DNA of 64,000 nucleotides from DATJGF01 sp035495315 (GCA_035495315.1 DATJGF010000119.1:1-64000), one strand, 5' to 3'; shown: positions 25,798 to 35,641, counted from the first letter of the stretch. Numbers and translations: made by a program. Notes: generated by a model from the letters alone, not told the origin.

Positions 25798-26760
25798 ATG
25801 AGAACCCAAACATCCGGCAAAAATCGCCGCGAGCAGTTTTTGCTCCCGTTTTGTCTGACAGCGGCGCTTTTAGCTGGCGGTTGCGGAAAGCCAGACACTG
25901 GGTCGTCGGCGACCCGGCCGAAGATTGCCCTGGTGATGAAATCGCTGGCGAATGAGTTCTTCAGCACGATGGCGGAAGGCGCGAAGAAACATCAGGCAGC
26001 TCATGCGGAGAGTTACGAATTGGTGGTCAATGGGATCAAGAATGAGACGGATTTAGCCGAGCAAGTAAACCTTGTTGACCAGATGATCGCGCGCAAGGTC
26101 AACGCGATTGTCATCGCGCCGGCTGATTCAAAGGCCGTGGTAACGGTGCTTAAACGGGCGAAAGAATCTGGCATTCTGGTGGTGAACATCGATAACAAGT
26201 TGGACAGCGACGTGGTGAAGCAGGCCGGGCTAACAATCCCGTTTGTGGGACCCGACAACCGCGCTGGCGCACGGAAGGTCGGTGACGAATTGGCGAAGCA
26301 TCTTCAGCGAGGAGACAAAGTTACGATTGTTGAGGGGATTCCGACGGCGTTCAACGGGCAGCAGCGCCGGCTCGGGTTTGAAGATGCGATGAAGGCGGCG
26401 GGAATGAATATCGTTGCGACCCAGAGCGGCAATTGGGAAATGGAAAAGGCTAACAACGTTACCGCCGCGATCCTCAGCGAACATCCGGATATCAAAGCGG
26501 TTCTGTGCGCTAACGACAACATGGCCCTCGGTGCTGCGGCGGCGATTCAGGCAGGCCGCAAATCGGGCAAAGTGCTGGTAGTGGGGTTTGACAATATCGG
26601 CGCGATCCGACCGATGCTGAGGGACGGTCGTGTCGTGGCGACTGCGGACCAGCATGCCGACCAGCTGGCGGTTTTTGGCATTGAAGCGGCGCTGAAAATC
26701 CTGAAGGGTGAAGGGCCGCCGGCCGATCAAACCACGGCGGTGGATCTGATTACGAAGTGA
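25798..26760 (+). CDS. Sugar ABC transporter substrate-binding lipoprotein
   Basis: The protein has 320 residues, with a lipobox LAGGC near residue 29 and then the periplasmic-binding fold of the ribose/galactose type. Signature parts are IALVMKSLANEFFSTMAEGA, VDQMIARKVNAIVIAPADSK, VVNIDNKLD, VGPDNRAGARKVGDELAKHL and VLCANDNMALGAAAAIQAG. It captures a sugar and hands it to the ATPase/permease encoded directly downstream. The gap to the ATPase gene is one base. The exact sugar cannot be read; ribose-like pentoses or related molecules are the usual cargo. Confidence 0.93.
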   Translation: MRTQTSGKNRREQFLLPFCLTAALLAGGCGKPDTGSSATRPKIALVMKSLANEFFSTMAEGAKKHQAAHAESYELVVNGIKNETDLAEQVNLVDQMIARKVNAIVIAPADSKAVVTVLKRAKESGILVVNIDNKLDSDVVKQAGLTIPFVGPDNRAGARKVGDELAKHLQRGDKVTIVEGIPTAFNGQQRRLGFEDAMKAAGMNIVATQSGNWEMEKANNVTAAILSEHPDIKAVLCANDNMALGAAAAIQAGRKSGKVLVVGFDNIGAIRPMLRDGRVVATADQHADQLAVFGIEAALKILKGEGPPADQTTAVDLITK

Positions 26761-26761
26761 T

Positions 26762-28318
26762 ATGCCTGAATCGGTGTTGCTACAGGTTTCCGGTCTGCAT
26801 AAGAGCTACAGCGTGCCCGTTCTGACAGATTTTTCGTTTGAACTATTGCATGGTGAAGTACACGCGTTGGTCGGCAGCAATGGTGCCGGAAAATCGACAT
26901 TCGCCCGGATCCTCTGCGGTTTGACCCCACCTAACGCAGGTCAGCTTGTGTTCGAAGGCCAGTCGTATGCCCCACGTTCGAAGCGCGAAGCCGAACACGC
27001 GGGCATCATTATGGTGATGCAGGAGCTGAACGTGATCGGCACGCTCACGGTGGCGGAGAATATTTTCCTGAGCCGATTACCGCGTCGCGCGGGATTTGTG
27101 CGGTATCGGGCGTTGCACAAAATGGCGAGCGAAGCATTGGCGCGAGTAGGCCTGAAGGATCTGGATCCGGCGACTTCGGCAAATCAATTGGGTGTCGGAC
27201 AGCAGCAATTGGTGGAGATAGCAGGAGCTTTGGCGCAAAACTGCCGGTTGCTCATTTTGGATGAACCGACGGCGGCGCTAACGGATCCGGAGATCGATCG
27301 GCTCTTTGAAAATATCCGGCGCCTGCAAGCCGAGCGGGTTGGGATTATTTACATCAGCCACCGCATGGATGAGATTCGTCGGATTGCCAGCCGAACGACT
27401 GTGCTGCGGGATGGCCGACGAGTCGCGACTCACAACGCGATCGACGTGACGCCGACCGAATTGGTGAGGGAGATGGTCGGGCACGATTTGCCTGAGCGCA
27501 AGGGTACCACCGAACGCGGTACGGGCGAGGTGGCGATGCGGGTGCAAGGTCTTTGCGCCGGCGAGCGGGTGCGCGAGGTCTCCTTCGAAGTGCGTCGCGG
27601 AGAAATCCTTGGCCTGGCGGGCTTGATTGGCTCTGGCCGGACCGAGACACTCCGGGCGATTTTTGGGGCCGACCGGAAAGATAAAGGGCAGATTTATCTG
27701 GATGGTATAACTGTGCCGGTGGAAATCCGTAGTCCGGCGGATGCGGTGCGCGCCGGGATTGGGATGGTGCCAGAGGATCGCAAACAGGACGGGCTGTTGC
27801 TGGCGCAACCGATCCGCGTCAACACGACACTGGCGACGCTGCATCGCCATGTGCACCGCGGGGGATGGCTGAACGTCCGGGCTGAGGTGCAGACAACCGA
27901 TTCGCTGTGCGAACGACTCGCGGTGCGGTGTGGGTCGGTGGAGCAGGTGGTGGCCCAGCTCAGCGGCGGCAATCAACAAAAAGTGGTTATCGGACGTTGG
28001 CTGGCACGCGACTGCCGCATCTTCCTGTTCGACGAACCGACTCGTGGAATTGATGTTGCCGCCAAGGACGCGATTTACCAATTGCTGCGCGATCTTGCCG
28101 GCGAAGGCAAAGCCGTGGTGGTGGTTTCCAGCGAATTGACTGAGCTGATGGCGCTATGCGATCGGATTCTAGTGATGTCGGCGGGCCGGATTGCGGCACA
28201 GTTCCTTCCGGGAGAATGGACGCAGGAAAAGATCACGCAAGCCGCCTTTAGCGGGTATCTCGACCGTCAACAAGGAGAGGGCACAACCGGCCAGGGATCT
28301 CGTGCGGTCAGCGCCTAG
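26762..28318 (+). CDS. Sugar ABC transporter ATP-binding protein (double ATPase)
   Basis: The protein has 518 residues in two ATPase halves, as in RbsA/MglA-type sugar importers. The first half has Walker A GSNGAGKST, a signature variant LGVGQQQLVEIA, Walker B LLILDEPTAAL and YISHRMDEI. The second half lacks a standard Walker A (GLIGSGRTET) but keeps LSGGNQQKVVIGRWL and FLFDEPTRGIDV, a normal pattern for this family. It energises uptake of the sugar bound by the lipoprotein before it. The 3' end overlaps the permease gene. Confidence 0.96.
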   Translation: MPESVLLQVSGLHKSYSVPVLTDFSFELLHGEVHALVGSNGAGKSTFARILCGLTPPNAGQLVFEGQSYAPRSKREAEHAGIIMVMQELNVIGTLTVAENIFLSRLPRRAGFVRYRALHKMASEALARVGLKDLDPATSANQLGVGQQQLVEIAGALAQNCRLLILDEPTAALTDPEIDRLFENIRRLQAERVGIIYISHRMDEIRRIASRTTVLRDGRRVATHNAIDVTPTELVREMVGHDLPERKGTTERGTGEVAMRVQGLCAGERVREVSFEVRRGEILGLAGLIGSGRTETLRAIFGADRKDKGQIYLDGITVPVEIRSPADAVRAGIGMVPEDRKQDGLLLAQPIRVNTTLATLHRHVHRGGWLNVRAEVQTTDSLCERLAVRCGSVEQVVAQLSGGNQQKVVIGRWLARDCRIFLFDEPTRGIDVAAKDAIYQLLRDLAGEGKAVVVVSSELTELMALCDRILVMSAGRIAAQFLPGEWTQEKITQAAFSGYLDRQQGEGTTGQGSRAVSA

Positions 28319-29294
28319 AAAACTTGGCGAGTATATCGCACTGCTGATCATTTGGGTCGGCTTGATGCTTCTGTTTGGCCTGCTAAGCCAAAATTTCCTG
28401 ACGCTTGAAACGCTGAACGCTTTGGCCAACCGCGTCCCGGCGCTAACGGTAGTGGCGGCGGGGATGACGCTGGTCCTTATCATTGGTGGCATTGATCTTT
28501 CTGTGGGTTCAGTTTTGGGTTTGGGAGGCGCGGTGGTCGGGGTAGCGATCGTCGATTGGCATTGGCCGGTTTGGGGAGCGGCGCTGCTTGGCATCAGTCT
28601 CGGCTCGATGGCCGGATGCCTCAATGGCTTGATCAGCTTCGGGCTTGGCATTCCTTCGTTTATTGTAACCCTCGGCATGCTGGAGATCGCCCGGGGCCTG
28701 GCTTACCTGACGACTCATTCCCAGACCAAGTACATCGGCGCCCCGGTGGAGTTTCTATCAAAATCGATTTCCGGCTGGGGTTGTTCACCGGCGTTTTTGA
28801 TTGCGGTGATGGTTGTCGGCCTTGGCCAGGTTTTGTTATCGCAAACCGTATTCGGGCGGAAGCTGGTAGCGATAGGAACGAACGAAGAGGCGGTGCGGCT
28901 GGCCGGGATAAACCCGCGCTGGCCCAAGGTGGCCGTGTTCGCGTTGCTGGGCGCACTGACCGGTTTGGGCGCTGTCTTCTACACCTCACGCTTGGGCTCA
29001 TCGGATCCCAATGCAGGGATCGGGCTGGAACTTGCGGCGATTGCAGCGGTCGTCATCGGGGGCACGAGCTTGATGGGCGGCCGCGGGTCGGTGGTAAATA
29101 GTTTTTTTGGGGTGCTGATTATTGCAACGCTGGAATCGGGGCTGGCGCAGATCGGGGCATCGGAACCGGTTAAACGGATTGTGACGGGAGCGGTAATTGT
29201 ACTGGCAGTGATTCTCGATGCATGGCGACATCGCCTTCCAATCGAGAGGTTGAGTTGGCTCGGAAGAATCCGAGGGTTGGGGCGCGGGAAATAA
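28302..29294 (+). CDS. Sugar ABC transporter permease (RbsC-like)
   Basis: The protein has 330 residues from a GTG at 28302, with AGGGA just upstream, overlapping the ATPase gene by 17 bases. Eight to ten hydrophobic helices and family motifs are present: VVAAGMTLVLIIGGIDLSVG, GLISFGLGIPSFIVTLGML and GGTSLMGGRGSVVNSFFGVL. It forms the membrane channel. A longer frame starts at 28191, but its first 37 residues are basic and lie within the ATPase gene, so I take the later start. Confidence 0.93.
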   Translation: MRSAPRKLGEYIALLIIWVGLMLLFGLLSQNFLTLETLNALANRVPALTVVAAGMTLVLIIGGIDLSVGSVLGLGGAVVGVAIVDWHWPVWGAALLGISLGSMAGCLNGLISFGLGIPSFIVTLGMLEIARGLAYLTTHSQTKYIGAPVEFLSKSISGWGCSPAFLIAVMVVGLGQVLLSQTVFGRKLVAIGTNEEAVRLAGINPRWPKVAVFALLGALTGLGAVFYTSRLGSSDPNAGIGLELAAIAAVVIGGTSLMGGRGSVVNSFFGVLIIATLESGLAQIGASEPVKRIVTGAVIVLAVILDAWRHRLPIERLSWLGRIRGLGRGK

Positions 29295-29350
29295 TTCAGC
29301 AAAATCCAGTCTGATTTTTGCGGGTTCGTATTGGATTTGGCGATGCAGTG

Positions 29351-31927
29351 TCAGTGTCTGCGCAGGAGGAGTCGGTGGTCGACGCGTTTGGTCTGATGAT
29401 ATTGTAGCGGAGGCAACTCGGTCACGGTAGGGGACTGGGTTTCATTAAGAATTCCTTTGGCCAGGGCTTGCAGTTCGCGCCAGCGGGGCCAGTCCAGATC
29501 GGGGGCGTGAGCAACCTGCCGGAGAAGACTGCGCCATTCGATAATGACTCGATCGATATCGCCCGGCCCGAGGAGGTCGGTGATCCAAGCGTGTTTGTTG
29601 AGGGGTGATTTGTGGACGGAGGCAACGACTTGTTCGGCACCAGCGCCGTATTTTGGTGGCACTCCGTTTTCGAGGTATCCGGTTACCGATTGGAGACCGT
29701 ATTTAGCGTGGCAGGCGGTGGCCAAGCGTCCGCCCCAGCGATTCTCATCACCGCAGAAGCGGAACCCGGCGTCGAGATTTGCCAAATCATAAATGAGCTC
29801 CTCCAGCGGATAAGAGGGATCCTCGAGTGCGGCGGCGATCGCGAGGCCATCACCTTGGGAGAAGAAACTAACGATTCGGCCACGGCGTGTGGGCGTTCCG
29901 GTGGCGTCGACCAATTGCAGCCGGCGCCACAACATTGCGGTTCCGGTAGCCGTGCTCAAGTTCATGCAAACCGGAACCAACGAACACTGCGCGCAATCAT
30001 AAGGCAGAACTTCGCGTTCGATCGGCCGCCAGAGAGGCACACCATGGGAATCGACGGGGACGCGCAGGGTTAGCTCGGCAATGCTGAGTTGCGCGATGAT
30101 GTTGTGCTTATCATTAACAAATTTGACGAGCGGGGTTTTTTGTTCGGCCAGTTTGCGGACCACCAAGGGAACGATCTTGGTTTCCCACACGTCACGCGTG
30201 GCCTGACGCCCGGACCAATTGGTGAGTCGTCGCAGCCATTTGGCGATGATGACGCGCTCGCCGTCCAGGCGTTCGGCGACAGTCATTGCCCGCCCATAAA
30301 CTTTCGGTTCGCCGTCTTCGGATATAAGGGAAACCAGGCCGGTGCCGACTTTTTCGATCGCCGCCGGGATCGAGAGGGCCGGGAGGAGGGGCGGAGGAGC
30401 GCTGGGGGAAGGGTGCTTTATGGGTACGAGGTGAGTATTCGGAGTGGTTGCGTGTTTGGAATTCCGTGTCGCGTGTTCTGTTTGAGGCTGCGTAGCTGGG
30501 GCCGGAGTCATTATATCTCGCAACGGCACTGATTGAGGTGGTGGAGTTGGTTCCCACTCGCCTCGGCTGTTGAGCATTTCGCGGACGCGTTTTCGCACAT
30601 GCCGGGCACGCTCGGCATCGGCACGGAGGCCACACGGTACATCTGGATGGCTCAGGGATTCCTCGACACCGAGATGAATTGTCTTGGTAGTGAAAAGCCG
30701 CTGCTGGATTCGAACCGCTTCGAGAAATGGATCGCGACCTTTTTGCGCGGCGCTGGTCATTATCCCCAGCAAAGCGCCCCAATCGACGGCGGCGCTGCGG
30801 GAGAGATGACCGGGATGAGCATCGAGCAAACGCAGTTCGTTGGGAGTGATCAGAACAAAGCCGGTCTCATCGAGGCCGCGGCGTCCGGCGCGCCCGAACA
30901 TCTGCAGGATCTCGTCAGGCCTCAAGAGTTGTTCGGCCTCATCACGCCGGTAGGACTCGCCGGCGAGGGCAACACTGCGCAACGAAAAATTTATTCCTGC
31001 CGCCAAGCCCATCGTAGCAACAACAACTCGCAACTGACCTGCCTTGGCGAGGGGCTCGATGACACCGGCGCGAGCGGCATAACTCAAACCGCTGTGGTGG
31101 TAAGTGACACGGCTTTTGAGCAGTTTCGCGAGGTGTTCACCGACGACGAGTTTCTGCTCGGCACTCAGTTGGAGGGGATTGGGGATAGGCAGCTGGCGCG
31201 CCAACTCGGCGGCCATGGATTCAGCGGCTTGGCGACGCGGGGCAAAGACGAGAATAGGGCCCAGGTCCTCGGCCAATGATTTAGCAATTAAGCGGGGCCA
31301 ATACCCGCGGATTTCGGACGGGAGATGATAACTGAGGTGGCTGGCGTGAACTTCTTCCAGCGGCACCGGACGGTTTTCGTGCCGGATCAAAATCGCTTTG
31401 CGGCCAAGGCGAAGTAGCCATTTTACGACGTCCTGCGGATTGGCAACGCTGCCGCTAAGCAGGAGCAGCTGGGTTTGGAGCGGCGCCAAACCGATCGCCA
31501 GTTCATAATTGAGGCCGCGGTCCGCGTCACTCAGCATCTGGTATTCGTCCACTACCAGCAGTGCGGGACCGTCACCTTGGAGAAGGCGATGTTTTTGTGT
31601 TTCGAGAGTCGCGACCAAGACCGGGGCTCCCAGATTTTCGGCCAAGTCGCCGGTGGCAATTCCGACATCCCAGCCTCGCCCTCGCCATTCGGCCAGTTTA
31701 TCATTCGCCAGCGCCCTTGTCGGCACGGTATAAATAGCCTGTCCCCGGTTTTTGCCCTGGTTTGACCACAATTCAAAGATCAAGGTTTTGCCGGCGCCGG
31801 TAGGCGCCTGGACAACAACATCCTCTCCGTGGCGCAGGGCAGCGACGGCTTGTTGCTGCCAAAGGTCTGGAACGGTGACTTGGTTCAGAGCCTGGAGCTC
31901 GGCGAAACTGGAGGCGAAACCTGACAC
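29351..31927 (-). CDS. Ski2-like superfamily 2 DEAD/DEAH-type helicase
   Basis: The protein has 858 residues. Helicase motifs are in order: APTGAGKT (I), VPTRALANDKL (Ia), VVDEYQM (II, DEYQ instead of DEAH/DEVH), LSGSVAN (III), VVVATMGLAAGINFSLRSV (IV/V) and QMFGRAGRRGLDE (VI). The layout resembles Ski2/Hel308 enzymes. A low-complexity stretch (about 480-520, including HATRNSKHATTPNTH) interrupts the C-terminal half. A CxxC-type group (DCAQCSLVPVC) near residue 660 may bind metal. It probably unwinds RNA or DNA during repair or turnover; the substrate is unknown. It is transcribed alone, opposite to the next operon. Confidence 0.88.
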   Translation of the reverse strand: MSGFASSFAELQALNQVTVPDLWQQQAVAALRHGEDVVVQAPTGAGKTLIFELWSNQGKNRGQAIYTVPTRALANDKLAEWRGRGWDVGIATGDLAENLGAPVLVATLETQKHRLLQGDGPALLVVDEYQMLSDADRGLNYELAIGLAPLQTQLLLLSGSVANPQDVVKWLLRLGRKAILIRHENRPVPLEEVHASHLSYHLPSEIRGYWPRLIAKSLAEDLGPILVFAPRRQAAESMAAELARQLPIPNPLQLSAEQKLVVGEHLAKLLKSRVTYHHSGLSYAARAGVIEPLAKAGQLRVVVATMGLAAGINFSLRSVALAGESYRRDEAEQLLRPDEILQMFGRAGRRGLDETGFVLITPNELRLLDAHPGHLSRSAAVDWGALLGIMTSAAQKGRDPFLEAVRIQQRLFTTKTIHLGVEESLSHPDVPCGLRADAERARHVRKRVREMLNSRGEWEPTPPPQSVPLRDIMTPAPATQPQTEHATRNSKHATTPNTHLVPIKHPSPSAPPPLLPALSIPAAIEKVGTGLVSLISEDGEPKVYGRAMTVAERLDGERVIIAKWLRRLTNWSGRQATRDVWETKIVPLVVRKLAEQKTPLVKFVNDKHNIIAQLSIAELTLRVPVDSHGVPLWRPIEREVLPYDCAQCSLVPVCMNLSTATGTAMLWRRLQLVDATGTPTRRGRIVSFFSQGDGLAIAAALEDPSYPLEELIYDLANLDAGFRFCGDENRWGGRLATACHAKYGLQSVTGYLENGVPPKYGAGAEQVVASVHKSPLNKHAWITDLLGPGDIDRVIIEWRSLLRQVAHAPDLDWPRWRELQALAKGILNETQSPTVTELPPLQYHQTKRVDHRLLLRRH
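30450..30484. repeat. Heptamer-type repeat inside the helicase coding region
   Basis: GCGTGTT, TGGAATT, CCGTGTC, GCGTGTT and CTGTTTG stand at exact 7-nt spacing from 30450 to 30484, resembling the intergenic repeats near 47135 and 51741. On the minus strand they encode the HATRNSKHATT segment of the helicase. The repeat is therefore translated, in frame. Confidence 0.6.
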
Positions 31928-32108
31928 ACTAATTGGTGTTAAATTGGGTTAGTGAATTGCTATATCGCGAGGATTGGCCTATCGGCCAGTTAACTTACAT
32001 AGGAAAACATACCTGATTTGGCCCGGTCCGAAACTCAAAATTACAGCGTCAGGGCCGGGAGATAACAAGTTTGACTTGGCAGATAGGCAACCTTAGATTT
32101 CTGCGCAC

Positions 32109-33173
32109 ATGTTAGCGGCTGATTCCAAGCTCGTGTCTGGCCCCCTTGCCGACACCTTGCGCCCCCGACCGGTCTTTTCCTGGAAACAGATAATCGAGCC
32201 GGTTGAGCCGTTTCTGGAAGCAGTTAACCGCCGATTGGCGAACCAAGTGGAGGCTTTTGATTCGGACCTTTCTCCCTATGCCGATTACGCGCTAAATGGC
32301 CAGGGTAAACACCTGCGTCCGGCCCTGGTGGCGCTGAGCGCGAATGCGCTGGGCGAGGCCACCGACGCGCATGTTACGGTCGCGGTGATCATCGAGATGG
32401 TGCACCTGGCGACGCTGGTCCACGACGATGTAATGGACGAGGCGGAGATGCGGCGAGGCCAGTTAACTTTAGCTGCCAACTGGGGGAATGAGATTGCAGT
32501 GTTGTTTGGGGATTGCCTATTCGCCCGCGCGCTGGCGCTGGCGGCGAGCTTTCCTACTCCGGACATTTGCCGGGCAGTCGCGCTGGCGACGAATACGGTT
32601 TGCTCGGGGGAAATCCTGCAGACGAAACATCGTTGCGATTTCGATTTTACACGGGACAAGTATTTTAAGGTCCTGGAGATGAAAACCGCTGAGCTTTTTG
32701 CACTTTCGTGTGAGCTGAGCGCGTTTTTGAGCAAGGCGTCGGCCGAACACCGCGCAGCACTGCGCGCGTTCGGGCTGGCTTTCGGCACGGCATACCAGGT
32801 GTATGATGATTGTCTCGATTTGTTCGGATCGGAGAGTGTGGCGGGCAAATCGCTGGGAACGGATTTGGCGAAAGGCAAATTAACGCTGCCAGCGCTGCTG
32901 GTGCTGGAACGAGCTGATGGCACGGATCGAAGCCGTCTACAAAATCTGATCCGCGGATGGCAACCGGGTTCGCTGAAGCGGATGGTGAAGTTGCTGGCGA
33001 AATATGACGCGCTTGAGTCATCCACTGAATACATTCATCAATACCTTGAGCAAGCTCAGCGGCTGTTGACCGTTTTGCCGCCGTCTGATGGTCGTGCTGG
33101 TTTGCTTGGTCTAACCGATCATTTGGCGCGCCAAATTGACGCGCTGGGAACCGCGCCTGAGAGCAGCCTATGA
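32109..33173 (+). CDS. Polyprenyl diphosphate synthase (octaprenyl/heptaprenyl type)
   Basis: The protein has 354 residues. Both aspartate-rich motifs of trans-isoprenyl synthases are intact: HDDVMDEAEMRRG (Asp106, 107, 110) and YDDCLDLFGS (Asp233, 234, 237). GKSLGTDLAKGKLTLPALLV follows. It makes the long isoprenoid tail of a respiratory quinone by chain elongation of farnesyl diphosphate. The chain length cannot be read from the sequence. The gene overlaps the following sigma-factor gene by four bases (ATGA), so the three genes to 34302 are likely one operon. Confidence 0.93.
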   Translation: MLAADSKLVSGPLADTLRPRPVFSWKQIIEPVEPFLEAVNRRLANQVEAFDSDLSPYADYALNGQGKHLRPALVALSANALGEATDAHVTVAVIIEMVHLATLVHDDVMDEAEMRRGQLTLAANWGNEIAVLFGDCLFARALALAASFPTPDICRAVALATNTVCSGEILQTKHRCDFDFTRDKYFKVLEMKTAELFALSCELSAFLSKASAEHRAALRAFGLAFGTAYQVYDDCLDLFGSESVAGKSLGTDLAKGKLTLPALLVLERADGTDRSRLQNLIRGWQPGSLKRMVKLLAKYDALESSTEYIHQYLEQAQRLLTVLPPSDGRAGLLGLTDHLARQIDALGTAPESSL

Positions 33174-33814
33174 TTATGGCCGAACCAGCCAGCCGGAGGA
33201 CACCCAAGAAAGCGGACAATCCGCCACCCGCGAATGTCCCGATGCCGGTTGACGAGCAATTGCTGGTTAAACGAGCGCGACAAGGTGACTTAGGAGCGTA
33301 CGACGAGTTGGTGAAGCGCTATCAGGAGCGAATTTACGCGACGGTTTATCACATGACGTCGAACCATGAAGACGCCAATGACCTTGCGCAGGAAGCCTTC
33401 ATTAAAGCGTTTCAAGCGCTGAAATCTTTTAAGGGGGGATCGAGTTTCTACACGTGGGTTTACCGGATTGCGGTCAACAAGACGATAAACTTCCTGAAAC
33501 AGCGCAAAAACAAGGCTCAAATGAGCCTTAATGACCTTGATTTCAACGCGGAGCATGATCCGGACCTGGTGGCGTTGATCTCGGAAAAGACGCCTCGGCG
33601 CGAGATCAATTTGACTGAGCTGCAGGAAAGATTGAACGCGGCAATGCAGAAACTGTCAGAACCTCATAGATTGGTCGTGAGTTTGCACGATGTGCAAGGT
33701 CTGTCGCATGAAGAGATTGCTGAAATTATGGACTGCAATATTGGGACCGTCCGCTCGCGTTTGTTTTATGCGCGCCAGCAACTACAGGCCTACTTGTCGG
33801 ATTATTTGAAATGA
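33170..33814 (+). CDS. ECF-type RNA polymerase sigma factor
   Basis: The protein has 214 residues. Region 2 reads DELVKRYQERIYATVYHMTS, DANDLAQEAFIKAFQALKSF and FYTWVYRIAVNKTINFLKQR. Region 4 reads LSEPHRLVVSLHDVQGLSHE, EIAEIMDCNIGTVRSRLFYA. It is of the RpoE/SigW kind. The gene overlaps the polyprenyl synthase gene before it and the membrane-protein gene after it (ATGA both times), so the partner product is probably its regulator. The first 20 residues are Pro/Lys-rich and lie outside the fold. Confidence 0.95.
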   Translation: MIMAEPASRRTPKKADNPPPANVPMPVDEQLLVKRARQGDLGAYDELVKRYQERIYATVYHMTSNHEDANDLAQEAFIKAFQALKSFKGGSSFYTWVYRIAVNKTINFLKQRKNKAQMSLNDLDFNAEHDPDLVALISEKTPRREINLTELQERLNAAMQKLSEPHRLVVSLHDVQGLSHEEIAEIMDCNIGTVRSRLFYARQQLQAYLSDYLK

Positions 33815-34302
33815 GTATGTATTCCGAGCCGGATCGAGTTCAAGCCGTGCGCCGTTTATTGGCCCTCAAAAAGCACGAACAGCCGCCGCCCGGCTATTTT
33901 AACTACTTTTCCAGCCGCGTTATCGCCCGCATTGAAGCCGGAGAACGCGCGCCTGATTCGTTTTGGGATCGCCTGACCGAATTTTGGACTGCTTTCGAAA
34001 CCAAACCGGTATTGGCTGGAGCTGTGGGTATGACTTTTTGCGGGTTAATCACATTCGGATTCTTTTTTTCCGATCGTGCGTCCGGTTTACAGAGCAATCC
34101 GATTTCAATGTACACACCGGGCCAGGCCTCGCTTGGAAAAGGTAACGTTCCGGCGGCGAGTCCGCTTTTTGGGCAGCTAGCGGGCTTTGATGGGTCGAGC
34201 ACGGGGAATGTGGAGGTACTGCCGGTCTCGCCGTCACTCTTTCAGCAGGGCAACAGGAAACCAGCACAGACTCTCCCCGCAAACTTCGTACTGCCTCAGT
34301 AA
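33811..34302 (+). CDS. Membrane protein partner of the sigma factor (anti-sigma candidate)
   Basis: The protein has 163 residues. A cytoplasmic N-terminal part (MSMYSEPDRVQAVRRLLALK, about 1-68) is followed by a single membrane helix (VLAGAVGMTFCGLITFGFFF, about 72-90) and an extracytoplasmic Pro/Gly-rich tail. No zinc-type HxxxCxxC anti-sigma motif is present, so the assignment rests on the ATGA overlap with the sigma-factor gene and on topology. This pattern is common in verrucomicrobial ECF units. Confidence 0.68.
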   Translation: MSMYSEPDRVQAVRRLLALKKHEQPPPGYFNYFSSRVIARIEAGERAPDSFWDRLTEFWTAFETKPVLAGAVGMTFCGLITFGFFFSDRASGLQSNPISMYTPGQASLGKGNVPAASPLFGQLAGFDGSSTGNVEVLPVSPSLFQQGNRKPAQTLPANFVLPQ

Positions 34303-34316
34303 TTGAGCGGCGACGG

Positions 34317-35531
34317 CTAGTCCTCGCGACTAAATACCCAGGCGGTTGTATCGCTCTTAAAGCTTAGCCGGTCGCCCTCCACCGTAGCGGCTAAATCGGC
34401 CCCACCGAGATTGAGGGCGTATTTCCCGGCGTTGGCATCCTGCCATTGACCTTGAATGGTTTGCGCGCCGCCGGCAGCTGCGGCACCCGGAACGATTTTC
34501 AAGGACGGGGCATCCTTGAGCGTAAGTTGTTTGTTGGGCATCGCGACCAGGTTGGCCTTGCCGAAAGCTGCTTCCATATCGCTGCGAACTCGCTGCATCT
34601 GGCTTGAAGACATGTTGGGCTTAGCGCGTCGGTACGCGCTGATAGCTGCGGGGACATCGAATCGCCAACGACCGAGTATCTTGATCGGATCATATTTGGC
34701 AGAGTGATAGGTTTGGAGATAGGTGCGTAAATCTGCCAAATCCGGCTCGACGGTCTGCCAAATGGACTTTAGCAATTCAGGGTTTTTGCGTATGCCCTGG
34801 ACAGTCGGCAGAGCCAACAAATTCATAATTGGATCCTGTCGTTGCCAGGCTTCTGTGAAGTCCTTGTCGTTGCCCAAGGCCTGGAATTCGGTAAGTTCTG
34901 CCAAAGGCAGCAGAGCCGGATAACTGCGCAACCGCGCCTGGGCTAAAGGATTGCGGTATAACAAAGCGCCGAAATCGGCCATGTCATAATCGACCTGCGG
35001 AATGCTATCCAAGGCGCGAGCGACCTTAACAAACCCGGTGTTGTGCAGGTCCCGACCCAAGGTATTAAGCAGTCGCATCCATTTAGGATCCGAATCGGAA
35101 GAGGCGACCTGGACAGTGACGTAACTGCTGCAGTAGAGCGCAAAAGCAATTAGCGCGAGGTAGGCTGTGCCATTGAGCAGGCCCAAGCAGAGACCTAACC
35201 GATGATTTAGCCGTTCCCAAAGGGCCAGGCGCAGGTCTCCAGCATGGTACTTGTAATGGACGTCGACTTTATGGTGCACAGCCGCGGCAGCCACTTTGAA
35301 GGCAACCGATATGACCACAAATGCCAGAATGGGACCCAACGCCCAGACCAGCAGCGGATCTTTGAGGCCGACAATGCCCAGCAACTTGCCTAGTAATCGT
35401 CCTAATGGCACCGCCAGCAACGCTCCAACCACGATCCCGAAAAAGGAGAAACCGACTCGAATTGCGCCCTGCCGGAAGCCCAGTCCGGCCAAAGAGGCGA
35501 GCACCAACACCACCAAAAGCCATATCGTCAT
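34317..35531 (-). CDS. CvpA-like membrane protein with C-terminal soluble domain
   Basis: The protein has 404 residues. The N-terminal 130 residues have four hydrophobic helices with the CvpA arrangement (LVLASLAGLGFRQGAIRVGF, IVVGALLAVPLGRLLGKLLG). A long helical middle is followed by an end similar to small lipocalin-like domains (IQGQWQDANAGKYALNLGGA, VEGDRLSFKSDTTAW). CvpA proteins are linked to colicin V production and other envelope processes. The gene ends head-on against the anti-sigma candidate, with only 14 bases between. Confidence 0.75.
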   Translation of the reverse strand: MTIWLLVVLVLASLAGLGFRQGAIRVGFSFFGIVVGALLAVPLGRLLGKLLGIVGLKDPLLVWALGPILAFVVISVAFKVAAAAVHHKVDVHYKYHAGDLRLALWERLNHRLGLCLGLLNGTAYLALIAFALYCSSYVTVQVASSDSDPKWMRLLNTLGRDLHNTGFVKVARALDSIPQVDYDMADFGALLYRNPLAQARLRSYPALLPLAELTEFQALGNDKDFTEAWQRQDPIMNLLALPTVQGIRKNPELLKSIWQTVEPDLADLRTYLQTYHSAKYDPIKILGRWRFDVPAAISAYRRAKPNMSSSQMQRVRSDMEAAFGKANLVAMPNKQLTLKDAPSLKIVPGAAAAGGAQTIQGQWQDANAGKYALNLGGADLAATVEGDRLSFKSDTTAWVFSRED

Positions 35532-35641
35532 GATCCACAGTTAAAAAGCTCCGGGACCAAAACGCACGAACAAAATGGGTCCTATAGGTCGTAGCGGAGG
35601 TATACCTTGACCAAGACTTCCCGGGTGGTTATAAGGATTGG

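Noticed and set aside
28191..28301. Longer start for the sugar permease
   Set aside because: These 37 residues are basic, lie inside the ATPase gene and have no membrane character; GTG at 28302 has AGGGA upstream.
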